Made by a program: the position numbers and the translations under genes
NCBI RefSeq assembly: GCF_003963535.1
Contig: NZ_CP034539.1
Location: 868,001-932,000, forward strand
Source of the DNA: Streptomyces cyaneochromogenes
Lineage (GTDB): Bacteria > Actinomycetota > Actinomycetes > Streptomycetales > Streptomycetaceae
DNA: 64,000 nucleotides
Direction of reading: 5' to 3'
Shown here: positions 34,082 to 42,827 of the stretch, piece by piece
Layout: the number at the start of each line of letters is the position of its first letter
How positions within the stretch are numbered: position 1 is the first letter of the stretch
Notes under the pieces: generated by a model
Told to the model about the DNA's origin: nothing
Seen by the model: the letters and a program-made list of their open reading frames with translations, nothing else
Databases searched by the model: none

Positions 34082-35436
34082 CCACGCCCGCGGGCGTCGC
34101 GGAGCGGCTGACCTCGCTCGTCGGGGCGCTGCGCGCGCACGGCATCCGGATCGGCACGAGCGAGACGGTGGACGCGGGGCGGGCCATCGAGGTGCTCGGC
34201 CTCGCCGACCGGGAGCAGCTGCGCGAGGGCCTGGCGGCGACGCTGTTGCACGGCACCGGCGTACGGCAGGTGTTCGACCCGGTCTTCGACCTGTACTTTC
34301 CGCGCGGTGTCGGCGCGCCGGAGCGAGAGTCGGCGGGGCGGGAGAACCTGCGTGACCGGCTCGCCGCCGCGCTGGCCGTCAACGACCAGGCCATGATGGG
34401 TCAGTTGGCGGTCGAGGCCGTCGACGGCTTCGGCGGCTACGGTTCCTCGCCGGAGTCGGACGGCTGGTCGTCGTACCAGGCGCTCGAACGGCTGCGCCCG
34501 CAGACCCTGCTGGCCCGCGTCCGTGACGAGGTCCGCGCGCGGGGCGGGAGTTCGGGGTTCGCCGACCGGCTGCTGGAGGACGAGATCCGGCAGCGTATCG
34601 AGGCGTTCCGGGCGCTGGTGGCCCTGGAGGCGCGGCGCCGGGTCGCGGAGCGGCGGGGGCGGGACGAGATCGCCCGGCGGGCGGTGCGGCCGACCGCCGA
34701 CCGGGTCGACTTCCTGTTCGCCGGGAAGGCCCAACTGGCCGAGCTGCGCAGGGCGGTGCAGCCGCTCGCCCGCAAACTCGCGACCCGGCTCGCGGCCCGT
34801 CGTCGCCGTGCCTCCCGGGGGTCGATCGATCTGCGGCGGACCCTGCGCGGGTCGCTGTCGACGGGCGGGGTGCCCATGAAGCCGGTGTTGCGCAGACGGC
34901 GTCCCGTGCGCCCCGAACTGGTGCTGCTGTGCGATGTGTCGGGCTCGGTGTCCGGCTTCTCGGACTTCACGATGCTGCTGGTGCAGGCGCTGCACGACCA
35001 GTTCAGCAAGGTGCGCGTCTTCGCCTTCGTCAACCGGATCGACGAGGTGACCGGGCTGCTCGAACGCGGCACCGCCGACCCGGAGGGGCTCAGCGCCCGC
35101 ATCGAGGCGGATGCCACGGTCACGGGCTATCACGGCAGCAGTGACTACGGCATGGCGCTGGGCGAGTTCGCGGAACGGTACGCCGAGGCGGTCGGCCCGC
35201 GCACGACCGTGTTCGTCCTCGGGGACGCCCGTACCAACATGAGCGACCCGAACCTCCCGGCGGTACGCCAGATCGCCGAACGGGCCCGTCGCGTCTACTG
35301 GTTGAACCCCGAGCAGCACTCCCGCTGGGGCACGGGCGACTCCGCCGCGCCCGCCTACGCCGAGCTGGTCGAGATGCACGAGTGCCGCACCGCCCGGCAG
35401 CTCAGCGCGCTGGTGGCGCGCCTGCTGCCGGTGTGA
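34078..35436 (+). CDS. VWA domain (CoxE-like) protein
   Basis: A 452-aa protein with a C-terminal von Willebrand factor A domain carrying the MIDAS sequence DVSGSVSG (near 286-293) and a later GDARTN. The N-terminal half is highly charged with Arg-rich helical stretches (ARRRRASRG). The GTG start overlaps the MoxR stop, so the two are coupled. Such pairs resemble CoxD/CoxE; no CO dehydrogenase genes are in the window. It ends 11 nt from the convergent SDR stop. Confidence 0.87.
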   Translation: MTTPAGVAERLTSLVGALRAHGIRIGTSETVDAGRAIEVLGLADREQLREGLAATLLHGTGVRQVFDPVFDLYFPRGVGAPERESAGRENLRDRLAAALAVNDQAMMGQLAVEAVDGFGGYGSSPESDGWSSYQALERLRPQTLLARVRDEVRARGGSSGFADRLLEDEIRQRIEAFRALVALEARRRVAERRGRDEIARRAVRPTADRVDFLFAGKAQLAELRRAVQPLARKLATRLAARRRRASRGSIDLRRTLRGSLSTGGVPMKPVLRRRRPVRPELVLLCDVSGSVSGFSDFTMLLVQALHDQFSKVRVFAFVNRIDEVTGLLERGTADPEGLSARIEADATVTGYHGSSDYGMALGEFAERYAEAVGPRTTVFVLGDARTNMSDPNLPAVRQIAERARRVYWLNPEQHSRWGTGDSAAPAYAELVEMHECRTARQLSALVARLLPV

Positions 35437-35447
35437 TCGGTGAGTGA

Positions 35448-36152
35448 TCAGGCGGCGGCGAGCTGCGGGTAGAGGGCGGCCGGATCGGCGGCCAGCCCGG
35501 CCTTGACCTGCCGGGTGAGGTCGTCGGCCAGCACCTCGAAGGCACCCGTGGCGATCCCGTCGAGGGCCTGGTCCGCGACGCCCTCGGCCGTGGACTTGGG
35601 CGCGTCGATACCGGCGGTCAGGTCCGTGTCGACGTACCCGACGTGCAGGCCGGTGACGTCGATGCCGCGCGGCTTCAGGTCGAGGCGCAGCGAGTTGGTC
35701 TGCGACCAGAAGGCGGCCTTGGACGCGCTGTAGGAGCCGGCGAGGCCGATCCAGGACAGCACGGAGTGGACGTTGAGGATGTGGCCGCCGCCGTTGCGTT
35801 CGATGACGGGGACGAAGGCCCTGGTGACCAGGAGCGGTCCGTAGAAGTTGGTCTCGAACTCGCGGCGGACGTCGTCGACGGGCGAGTCGAGGAAGTTCGC
35901 GTTCACCGAGGCACCCGCGTTGTTGATCAGCAGGGTGACGTCCTGGGCCTGCTCGGCGGCGGCCGCCACGGACGCGGGGTCGGTCACCTCCAGGGCGAGC
36001 GGCACGGCGTCGGGGTGGGTGACCGTGCGCGGGTCGCGGGCGGTGGCGTACACCTTCTTCGCGCCCCGCTCGTAGAGCGCGGCGACCAGGGCGCGGCCGA
36101 TGCCGCGGCTGCCGCCGGTGACCAGGGCTACGGAACCTTCGATGGCGGTCAT
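35448..36152 (-). CDS. Short-chain dehydrogenase/reductase
   Basis: A 234-aa SDR with the nucleotide motif TGGSRGIGRAL (12-22), NNAGAS (near 77) and the catalytic Ser-Tyr-Lys around SYSASKAA (near 138-145). It should oxidise or reduce a small carbonyl or alcohol with NAD(P). GAGGGG precedes the ATG at 36152. Two TetR-type operators lie between it and the rightward MDR gene. The substrate is unknown. Confidence 0.9.
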   Translation of the reverse strand: MTAIEGSVALVTGGSRGIGRALVAALYERGAKKVYATARDPRTVTHPDAVPLALEVTDPASVAAAAEQAQDVTLLINNAGASVNANFLDSPVDDVRREFETNFYGPLLVTRAFVPVIERNGGGHILNVHSVLSWIGLAGSYSASKAAFWSQTNSLRLDLKPRGIDVTGLHVGYVDTDLTAGIDAPKSTAEGVADQALDGIATGAFEVLADDLTRQVKAGLAADPAALYPQLAAA

Positions 36153-36180
36153 GGGGGACCCCTCGACAATCTCGACTTTC

Positions 36181-36198
36181 GGAAACCGATCGGTTTCC
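36181..36198. promoter_or_regulatory. TetR operator copy 2 (perfect palindrome)
   Basis: GGAAACCGATCGGTTTCC is an exact 18-bp palindrome. It lies 28 nt before the SDR ATG and matches the site upstream of the tetR gene at 32533. Confidence 0.7.
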
Positions 36199-36211
36199 CA
36201 TGACGAGGAGC

Positions 36212-36229
36212 GTAAACCGTTCGGTTTCC
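36212..36229. promoter_or_regulatory. TetR operator copy 3
   Basis: GTAAACCGTTCGGTTTCC differs slightly from copy 2 and is 31 bp away, three helical turns. It lies toward the MDR gene at 36332. Confidence 0.6.
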
Positions 36230-36331
36230 TCCGGGCAAGGGGAGGGCCGGACCCCGGAGAAAATCAGGGTTCATCCCTGATGGTCCGCTCGAGGGGGATT
36301 TCCTAGGCTCGTCGAGAGCGGAGGGGGTCTC

Positions 36332-37309
36332 ATGAAGGCAGTGGTGCAGGACCGGTACGGCTCGGCGGACACGCTGGAGTTCGCGGACATCGACAGGCCG
36401 GTGCCGGGTGCCGGCGAGGTGCTGGTGCGGGTCCACGCGGCCTCGGTCAACGCGTACGACTGGCACTTCATGCGCGGCGACCCCCTGCTCGGCCGCGGCA
36501 TGATGGGCCTGCGCAGGCCGAGGACACGTGTGCGGGGCCGGGACTTCGCCGGCCGGGTGGAGGCGGTGGGCTCCGGGGTCACGGGGCTCGAGCCGGGCGA
36601 CGAGGTGTACGGGGAGGCCGACGGCGCGTTCGCGGAGTACGTGTGCGCGCGGGACGGCGAGGTGGGACCGAAGCCGGCCAACCTCACCTTCGAACAGGCG
36701 GCGGCGATACCCCTGGCGGGAAACACCGCGCTCATCGGCCTGCGGGACGTCGCCCGGGTGCGGAAGGGCCAGACGGTCCTGGTCAACGGGGCCTCGGGCG
36801 GCGTGGGCACGTTCGCGGTGCAGCTCGGCAAGGCGTACGGCGCCGAGGTGACGGCCGTGTGCAGCACACGGAACCTGGACCTGGTCCGGTCACTGGGCGC
36901 GGACCGGGTCGTCGACTACACGCGGGAGGACTTCACCCGGGGCGCGGAGCGGTACGACGTGGTGCTGGACCTGGTGGGCAACCGCTCGCTCGGGGAGTTC
37001 CGGCGCGTGCTGACACCCACGGGGACGCTGGTGCTCTCCGGCGGAGGGGTGTACGAGGGCGGCAGCTTCGTCGGGCCGATGGGACTGTTCCTCAAGCGGC
37101 GGCTGGTGGCGCCCTTCGCCCGCCACCAGCGGCTGCTCGAGATCTCGGCGCTGCAGAGCAGGGCGAACCTCGCGGCGCTGCGGGAGCTGGCCGAGTCCGG
37201 GAAGATCGCCCCGGTCGTCGAGCGGACGTATCCGCTGAGCGAGGCGGCCGAGGCCATCCGGTACCTGGAGGTGGAGCACGCGCGCGCGAAGGTCGTCGTC
37301 ACCGTCTGA
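36332..37309 (+). CDS. Zinc-independent MDR oxidoreductase (quinone reductase-like)
   Basis: A 325-aa NAD(P)H-dependent medium-chain dehydrogenase/reductase. It has the GroES-like fold at the N-terminus (VLVRVHAASVNAYDWH; GRDFAGRVEAVG), a Rossmann motif VNGASGGVGTFAVQLGKA near 146-163 and no structural-zinc Cys quartet, so it belongs to the quinone-oxidoreductase group. GGAGGGGG is 6 nt before the ATG. It is divergent from the SDR, sharing the TetR operators. Confidence 0.88.
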   Translation: MKAVVQDRYGSADTLEFADIDRPVPGAGEVLVRVHAASVNAYDWHFMRGDPLLGRGMMGLRRPRTRVRGRDFAGRVEAVGSGVTGLEPGDEVYGEADGAFAEYVCARDGEVGPKPANLTFEQAAAIPLAGNTALIGLRDVARVRKGQTVLVNGASGGVGTFAVQLGKAYGAEVTAVCSTRNLDLVRSLGADRVVDYTREDFTRGAERYDVVLDLVGNRSLGEFRRVLTPTGTLVLSGGGVYEGGSFVGPMGLFLKRRLVAPFARHQRLLEISALQSRANLAALRELAESGKIAPVVERTYPLSEAAEAIRYLEVEHARAKVVVTV

Positions 37310-37354
37310 GAGCCGGTTCACAGGCTCTGAGGTGGTGGCGCGGGTCGACCGGCG

Positions 37355-37714
37355 CTACTTCTGCTTCGCGTACTCCCTCGCCGTCTGGCCCTGGAAGTCA
37401 TAGACCACGACCTGCTCGTCGCCCACGACCCAGGCGTCATGCCCGGGTGAGCAGACGAAGACGTCGCCGGGGCCGACTTCCTGTTCGCCGCCGTCGTTCA
37501 TGCGGATGTGCATACGGCCCTGGACCATGTAGCAGTTGTGGTGCATCTGACAGCTCTCGGTGCCCGCGATCGGGCCCACGGACTCGGACCAGCGCCAGCC
37601 GGGCTCGAAGGTCGCCACGGCGAAGTCGAGATCCGTCATGTGGACGGCTTCCAGGTGGCCGCGGGGGAAATCACGCCGCTCGTCCGGCTTTTCGAGGGGC
37701 TTCACTTCCAACAT
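37355..37714 (-). CDS. Cupin-domain protein
   Basis: A 119-aa single-domain cupin. HHNCYMVQGRMHIRMNDG and PGDVFVCSPGHDAWV carry the two cupin motifs with the metal-binding His/Glu pattern. It lies in a small operon-like position by itself, convergent with the MDR gene. Possible roles include isomerase, dioxygenase or storage of a small ligand; nothing here distinguishes these. Confidence 0.8.
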   Translation of the reverse strand: MLEVKPLEKPDERRDFPRGHLEAVHMTDLDFAVATFEPGWRWSESVGPIAGTESCQMHHNCYMVQGRMHIRMNDGGEQEVGPGDVFVCSPGHDAWVVGDEQVVVYDFQGQTAREYAKQK

Positions 37715-37853
37715 GACGCGCTCCCTTCCGGCCGCGGTTCACCGCGACCGGGGCCGGCCCCCCGGCGGCCCTGGGCACCGCCGTCGGCGGCCGACCCCCT
37801 ACCCCTCCATCGTCCGCCCGGCCACCTGGGGACGCCATTCGGTCGACGCCCGC

Positions 37854-38831
37854 TCAGGTCCGCTTCCCGCAGAGTTCGGCGAACCGCTCGGTGTCCACGT
37901 TGCCGCCGGAGATGATGACGCCGACCCGGCGCGGAAGGGGACCCGCCCGGCCGGTGAGCAGAGCGGCCAGCGGGGTGGCGCCGCTCGGCTCGACCACGAT
38001 CTTCAGGCGTTCGAAGGCGAACCGCATCGCCTCCCGGATCTCGTCGTCGCTGACCAGCGCGATCGCGTCGACGAGCCGCCGGTTGACGGAGAAGGTGAGC
38101 TCGCCGGGTGTGTGCAGGGCCTGACCGTCGGCGATGGTGCGTGGCACCGGGATGCTGATGCGCCGCCCAGCCTCCAGGGAGCGCTTGGTGTCGTCGCCGG
38201 CCTCCGGTTCGACGCCGATCATCCGGGTCTCCGGGTGCAGGCCCTTGGCCACCGTGGCACTGCCGGCCATGAGCCCGCCCCCGCCGACAGGGGTGATCAG
38301 CGCGCCCAACTCCCCCACCTCTTCCAGGAGTTCGAGAGCGGCGGTGCCCTGCCCCGCGATGACGTGCGGATGCTCGTAGGGAGGGATGAGGGCGAGGCCG
38401 CGCTCGGCGGCGAGGGCCTGCCCGATCGCGATGCGGTCGCCGGAGTAGCGGTCGTACGTGACGATCTCGGCGCCGTAGCCGACGGTCGCCGCCCGCTTCG
38501 ACGGCGGGGCGTCCTCGGGCATGACGATCACGGCGCTGGTGCCGAGCTCCCGGGCGGCCAGCGCGACGGCCTGGGCGTGGTTGCCGGAGGAATAGGCGGC
38601 GATGCCCCGGGCGAGCTGCTCCGGGCCCAGCCGGGACGCCGCGTTGTAGGCGCCGCGGAACTTGAAGGCGCCGACGCGCTGGAAGTTCTCGCACTTGAGG
38701 AAGACCTCGGCGCCGACGAGTCCGTCGAGGGTCCGCGAGCGCAGTACCGGGGTGCGGTGTGCGACGCCCTTGAGCCGTGTGGCGGCGTCGCGGACGTCGT
38801 CGAGGGTGATCGGCGGGGTGGTGGTCGTCAC
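37854..38831 (-). CDS. PLP-dependent threonine/serine dehydratase-like enzyme
   Basis: A 325-aa fold-type II PLP enzyme. The Schiff-base Lys57 is in VGAFKFRGAYNA, SSGNHAQAVA (near 85-94) and the glycine loop TPVGGGGLMAG (near 180) bind cofactor phosphate. It is catabolic-type (no ACT domain), so likely a serine/threonine dehydratase, hydroxyaspartate ammonia-lyase or racemase. The GTG at 38831 with GGAGGA upstream overlaps the regulator stop (GTGA), so the two are co-translated. Confidence 0.87.
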   Translation of the reverse strand: MTTTTPPITLDDVRDAATRLKGVAHRTPVLRSRTLDGLVGAEVFLKCENFQRVGAFKFRGAYNAASRLGPEQLARGIAAYSSGNHAQAVALAARELGTSAVIVMPEDAPPSKRAATVGYGAEIVTYDRYSGDRIAIGQALAAERGLALIPPYEHPHVIAGQGTAALELLEEVGELGALITPVGGGGLMAGSATVAKGLHPETRMIGVEPEAGDDTKRSLEAGRRISIPVPRTIADGQALHTPGELTFSVNRRLVDAIALVSDDEIREAMRFAFERLKIVVEPSGATPLAALLTGRAGPLPRRVGVIISGGNVDTERFAELCGKRT

Positions 38832-39544
38832 GCGTGTCCTCCAGGAGATGTCGTGTCGGTCGTGGCCCGGTCCGTCATCGCCCGGGCCTCGGCGCGCGCC
38901 TGCGACAGATAGCTGTAGGCGGAGGCGCGGGAGATACCGAGCCGCGCCGCGACCTGCTCGATCGCGCGCCGCACGGCGAAGACGCCCTGCTCGTCCAGGC
39001 CGCGGAACAGCTCCAGTCGCTGCGCGCGGTCGAGAGCGGACCAGCTGCCGTTCTGCCGGAGCCGGTGGGCGTCGAGGATGGCGTCGACGACGGAGTCGAT
39101 GTCGTTGCCGAAGGTGGTGACCGGCACGTCGGCCGGGGTGCCGCCGATGCCGGCGAGGGCGCCGAGCAGGGCGTGCGCGTCGCCCACGGCGGTGACGTCC
39201 AGGTTGACGCACAGGGCGCCGAACACCGTTCCCGTGGAGTCCCGCAGCACCATCGTGGACGCCTTGACCAGCTTGCCGCCGCGGGTCCGGGTGACGTAGT
39301 TCAGCTCGTCGCCCGCCTCGTCGCCGCGCGCGACGATCCGCATGCCGATCTCGCTCATCGCCCCGCCCACGGCCCGTCCGGTCACCGAACCGGCCACGGC
39401 GACCACGGACTCCTCCGGCCGCCGGTAATCATGCAGGACGACCTCGCACATCGGCCCGAACGTCGCCACGAGCCCGTCGACGACCGGCGCCAGCGCGGCG
39501 ACGATCGCGTCCCGCTCGGATTCCCGGGCCTGCTCGGCCGCCAT
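38828..39544 (-). CDS. YheO/DauR-type PAS-HTH regulator
   Basis: A 238-aa regulator with an N-terminal PAS-like YheO domain (VATFGPMCEVVLHDYRRPEE; NYVTRTRGGKLVKASTMVLRD) and a C-terminal HTH_22 (IEQVAARLGISRASAYSYLSQ). Members include DauR, which controls D-amino acid use. Here it is coupled to a PLP dehydratase, so control of amino-acid breakdown is likely. Its promoter region contains TCTAGA near 39598. Confidence 0.83.
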   Translation of the reverse strand: MAAEQARESERDAIVAALAPVVDGLVATFGPMCEVVLHDYRRPEESVVAVAGSVTGRAVGGAMSEIGMRIVARGDEAGDELNYVTRTRGGKLVKASTMVLRDSTGTVFGALCVNLDVTAVGDAHALLGALAGIGGTPADVPVTTFGNDIDSVVDAILDAHRLRQNGSWSALDRAQRLELFRGLDEQGVFAVRRAIEQVAARLGISRASAYSYLSQARAEARAMTDRATTDTTSPGGHA

Positions 39545-39700
39545 CGCACACTCCCCGTCCGCTCAGGCTTCGGCGATCCGTTCACCGAAGCCGACTTCTA
39601 GACTACATGTCCAGCGTCTGTACTGGCAGTCCAGAAATTCCAGATACTCGTCACCCTCCCCAACGCCGGTGTCTCACCACCGAAGAGCGGCGCACAGATC

Positions 39701-39731
39701 TTGACGGGGCGCGCGATGTTACCGGTAACAT
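39701..39731 (+). promoter_or_regulatory. Promoter with LacI operator for the GH35 operon
   Basis: TTGACG (39701) and TAACAT (39726-39731) are separated by 19 nt. ATGTTACCGGTAACAT (39716-39731) is a perfect 16-bp palindrome with a central CG and covers the -10. The start point would fall near 39738, only two bases before the MFS ATG. Confidence 0.65.
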
Positions 39732-39739
39732 CCAGCCTC

Positions 39740-40933
39740 ATGACAGTGACGTCGGCACCCCCGCACCCACGGGTCTTCAGCCCCGCCGCCGTGGTCGCCT
39801 CCTGCGTCGGCTTCATGCTCATCGGCGCCCTCCAGGCCCTGTACGGCCCGGCGATCCCGGGCTTCCGCGAGGAGTTCGGCCTGTCCCCGTCGGCCGCCGG
39901 CCTCGGGCTGAGCGCGCACTTCGTGGGCGGCGTGGCCGGCGTGCTGCTCTTCGACCGCCTCTACGGCCGGGCCGGCAACCGGCGGATCCTGGGCTCCTCG
40001 TATCTGCTGATGGCCGTCGGCGCGGCCGGCTTCGCGCTGGCCCCGAACTGGCCGGTCGCCTTGACCATGGCCCTGCTGGCCGGGCTCGGCTTCGGCGGCA
40101 TCGACTACGGCCTCAACCAGCTGTTCGCCGTGGGCTTCGGCCACCGCTCGACCGCCATGCTGAACATCCTCAACGCCCACTTCGGCATCGGCGCGATCCT
40201 CGGCCCGGCCGTCATCGGCTTGGTCGGCTCCGCGCACTACCCCGCCGTGTTCCTGAGCTTCGCGCTGGCCGACCTGCCGCTGCTGCTGTGCCTGCGCGGC
40301 GTGCGCGACCGGGCCCCGCAGCCGTCCGAGACGCACGCCGAGTCCTACGGCGGCCAGGTCCTCGCCCGCAGTCTCGGCTCCGTACTCGCCGTGTTCGTCG
40401 CCCTGTACGTGCTGCACGTCGGTATCGAGGCCGGTGTCGGCGGCTGGGAGCCGACCCATCTGGAGACCGTCGGCTACGGCGCCGGATTCGCGGCCACCGC
40501 GACATCCGTGTACTGGCTGATGATGACCGTGGGCCGCTTCCTGGTCGCCCCGATCGCACTGCGCTTCTCGGCGCAGGCCATCATCACCGTTTCGTGCGCG
40601 GGCATGACGGTGTGTCTGCTGCTCGCGGCGATTCCGGGGCCGGCCCCGTACGCCTACGCCGGTGTCGGTCTGTTCATCGCGCCGATCTTCCCGACCGGCC
40701 TGCCCTGGCTCCATCGGGCCGCCCTGCGGGCCCGTCGGGCCGGCGCCCTCGTCATCGCCGCCTCCATGGTCGGCGGGGTGGTGGCGGGCCCCGCGCTGGG
40801 CAAGGCCATCGAGTGGTCCGGCGTCCGCAGCGTCCCGCTCGTGCTGGGCACCGTCTCGGCCCTGTGCCTGGCAGCGGTCCTGTGGCTGATCCGGGCCACC
40901 CGATCCCGAGGGCCACATCACCGATCCCGGTGA
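39740..40933 (+). CDS. MFS transporter, probable sugar importer
   Basis: A 397-aa major-facilitator protein with about twelve membrane segments; the loop motif DRLYGRAGNRRILG follows segment 2. The ATG at 39740 lacks an SD and lies 8 nt after the -10, so the transcript may be leaderless; an upstream ATG at 39701 is contrary to the promoter. It is followed by two GH35 genes and the LacI regulator in the same direction. Substrate likely a galactoside or its hydrolysis product, by context only. Confidence 0.85.
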   Translation: MTVTSAPPHPRVFSPAAVVASCVGFMLIGALQALYGPAIPGFREEFGLSPSAAGLGLSAHFVGGVAGVLLFDRLYGRAGNRRILGSSYLLMAVGAAGFALAPNWPVALTMALLAGLGFGGIDYGLNQLFAVGFGHRSTAMLNILNAHFGIGAILGPAVIGLVGSAHYPAVFLSFALADLPLLLCLRGVRDRAPQPSETHAESYGGQVLARSLGSVLAVFVALYVLHVGIEAGVGGWEPTHLETVGYGAGFAATATSVYWLMMTVGRFLVAPIALRFSAQAIITVSCAGMTVCLLLAAIPGPAPYAYAGVGLFIAPIFPTGLPWLHRAALRARRAGALVIAASMVGGVVAGPALGKAIEWSGVRSVPLVLGTVSALCLAAVLWLIRATRSRGPHHRSR

Positions 40934-41060
40934 GCCCCACCGCCCGCCCCGCTGAGCCGCACCATCGAGCCCGCGAACCGCACCCCCCGACCCCCGCCGA
41001 GCCGCACCACCAAACCCACAAGCCGCACCCCCATACGCCAGAACCGAAGGGAACTCCCGC
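40934..41060 (+). repeat. C-rich spacer with degenerate CCGAGCCGCACCAC repeats
   Basis: The 127-nt gap between the MFS and GH35 genes has strong C over G bias and four loose copies of a GAGCCGCACC-like unit. No gene, hairpin or promoter is visible. A run of pyrimidines of this kind is common between co-transcribed Streptomyces genes. Confidence 0.4.
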
Positions 41061-42827
41061 GTGTCCGCTCTGACTGCGTCCTCCGACGGTTTCCTGCTCC
41101 ACGGCGAGCCGTTCCGGATCGTCTCCGGCGCCATGCACTACTTCCGGATCCACCCCGACCAGTGGGCCGACCGGCTGCGCAAGGCCCGTCTGATGGGGCT
41201 CAACTCGGTGGAGACGTATGTGCCGTGGAACCTTCACCAGCCCGATCCCGAGGGGCCCCTCGTCCTGGACGGCTTCCTGGACCTGCCCCGCTATCTGAGC
41301 CTCGCCCGTGACGAGGGCCTGCACGTCCTGCTGCGCCCGGGGCCGTTCATCTGCGCCGAGTGGGACGACGGCGGCCTGCCCTCCTGGCTGATCGCGGACC
41401 CCGACATCCGGCTGCGCTCCAGCGACCCGCGCTTCACCGACGCGTTCGACCGCTACCTCGACCTCCTGCTGCCTCCGCTGCTGCCGTATCTGGCCGCGGC
41501 GGGCGGGCCGGTGATCGCGGTGCAGGTGGAGAACGAGTACGGCGCCTACGGAAACGACAAGGCCTACATGATCCACGTCGAACAGGCCTTCCGGGCCAGG
41601 GGCGTCGAGGAGCTGCTCTTCACCTGCGACCAGGCCAACCCCGAGCACCTGGCCGCCGGAACCCTCCCCGGTGTCCTGGCGACCGCCACCTTCGGCAGCC
41701 GCGTCGACCAGAACCTGGCGGAGCTGCGCCGGCACCGGCCCGAAGGCCCGCTGATGTGCGCGGAGTTCTGGATCGGCTGGTTCGACCACTGGGGCGGACC
41801 CCACCATGTGCGGGACGCCGCCGACGCGGCCGCCGACCTGGACCGTCTGCTGTCCGCGGGTGCCTCGGTCAACATCTACATGTTCCACGGCGGCACCAAC
41901 TTCGGCTTCACCAACGGCGCCAACCACAAGCACGCCTACGAGCCCACCATCACGTCCTACGACTACGACGCCGCCCTCACCGAGTGCGGCGACCCCGGCC
42001 CCAAGTACCACGCCTTCCGCGAGGTCATCGCCCGCCACGTACCGGTCCCCGAGGAGCCCGCACCCGCACCGGCTGCCAAACTCCCGCCCCGCGCCGTCGA
42101 GTTGAACCGCCGGGCGCCGCTGCTGACCCATGTGAAGGCCCTCTCCGAACCCGTCCGCACCGAGCACCCGGCGACGATGAACGACCTGGACGTGCAGACC
42201 GGTTACGCCCTCTACCGCACGACCTTCGACGCGGCGGGCGACGGCCTTCTGCACTTCGCCGGCGGTGTCGGCGACCGCGCGCAGGTCTTCGTCGACGGCG
42301 CCCCCGTCGGCGTACTGGAACGCGAACGCCACGACGAGACCCTGCCCGTCCGCGTCCCGCACCCCGGGGCCACGCTGGAGGTCCTCGTCGAGAACATGGG
42401 CGGCGTCAACTACGGCCCGCGCATCGGTGCCCCCAAGGGCCTGCTCGGCCCCGTCGCGTTCAACGGCACCGCCCTGTACGGCTGGGACTGCCACCCCCTG
42501 CCCCTGGACGACCTGAGCGCGCTGCCGTACGCCCCGTCCGACACACCCACGGCCGCCGAACCCGCCTTCCATCACGGCACGTTCGACGTCGACACCCCGG
42601 CCGACGCCTTCCTCGCCCTGCCCGGCTGGACCAAGGGACAGGCCTGGGTCAACGGCTTCCACCTGGGCCGCTACTGGAACCGCGGCCCGCAGCGCACCCT
42701 CTACGTCCCCGCCCCGGTGCTGCGTCCGGGCACCAACGACCTGGTCCTCCTGGAGCTCCACGGCACCACCGCGGCCCGGATCCAGCTCACCGACGCCCCC
42801 GACCTCGGCCCGGAGAACACCTGGTGA
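41061..42827 (+). CDS. GH35 beta-galactosidase
   Basis: A 588-aa intracellular-type enzyme without signal peptide. The TIM barrel starts FRIVSGAMHYFRIHP, acid/base Glu159 is in VENEYG and nucleophile Glu235 in CAEFWIGWFDHWGG, with FHGGTNFGFTNGA following. C-terminal jelly-roll domains (QVFVDGAPVG; GQAWVNGFHLGRYWNRGPQ) complete the family's order. It should release terminal beta-galactose from imported oligosaccharides. The GTG start at 41061 is preceded by AAGGGA. Its stop overlaps the next gene. Confidence 0.93.
   Translation: MSALTASSDGFLLHGEPFRIVSGAMHYFRIHPDQWADRLRKARLMGLNSVETYVPWNLHQPDPEGPLVLDGFLDLPRYLSLARDEGLHVLLRPGPFICAEWDDGGLPSWLIADPDIRLRSSDPRFTDAFDRYLDLLLPPLLPYLAAAGGPVIAVQVENEYGAYGNDKAYMIHVEQAFRARGVEELLFTCDQANPEHLAAGTLPGVLATATFGSRVDQNLAELRRHRPEGPLMCAEFWIGWFDHWGGPHHVRDAADAAADLDRLLSAGASVNIYMFHGGTNFGFTNGANHKHAYEPTITSYDYDAALTECGDPGPKYHAFREVIARHVPVPEEPAPAPAAKLPPRAVELNRRAPLLTHVKALSEPVRTEHPATMNDLDVQTGYALYRTTFDAAGDGLLHFAGGVGDRAQVFVDGAPVGVLERERHDETLPVRVPHPGATLEVLVENMGGVNYGPRIGAPKGLLGPVAFNGTALYGWDCHPLPLDDLSALPYAPSDTPTAAEPAFHHGTFDVDTPADAFLALPGWTKGQAWVNGFHLGRYWNRGPQRTLYVPAPVLRPGTNDLVLLELHGTTAARIQLTDAPDLGPENTW

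Noticed and set aside
37309-37328. AGAGCC/GGCTCT hairpin after the MDR gene as a terminator
   Set aside because: Only a 6-bp stem with an 8-nt loop and no T-run; too weak to call.
40934-41060. Possible small gene or CRISPR-like repeat in the C-rich gap
   Set aside because: Units are degenerate, unequal and lack spacers; no ORF with an SD.
41360-42826. Upstream extension of the second GH35 frame through the first GH35 gene
   Set aside because: The first GH35 has full catalytic motifs in another frame, so only the part after 42827 is coding here.
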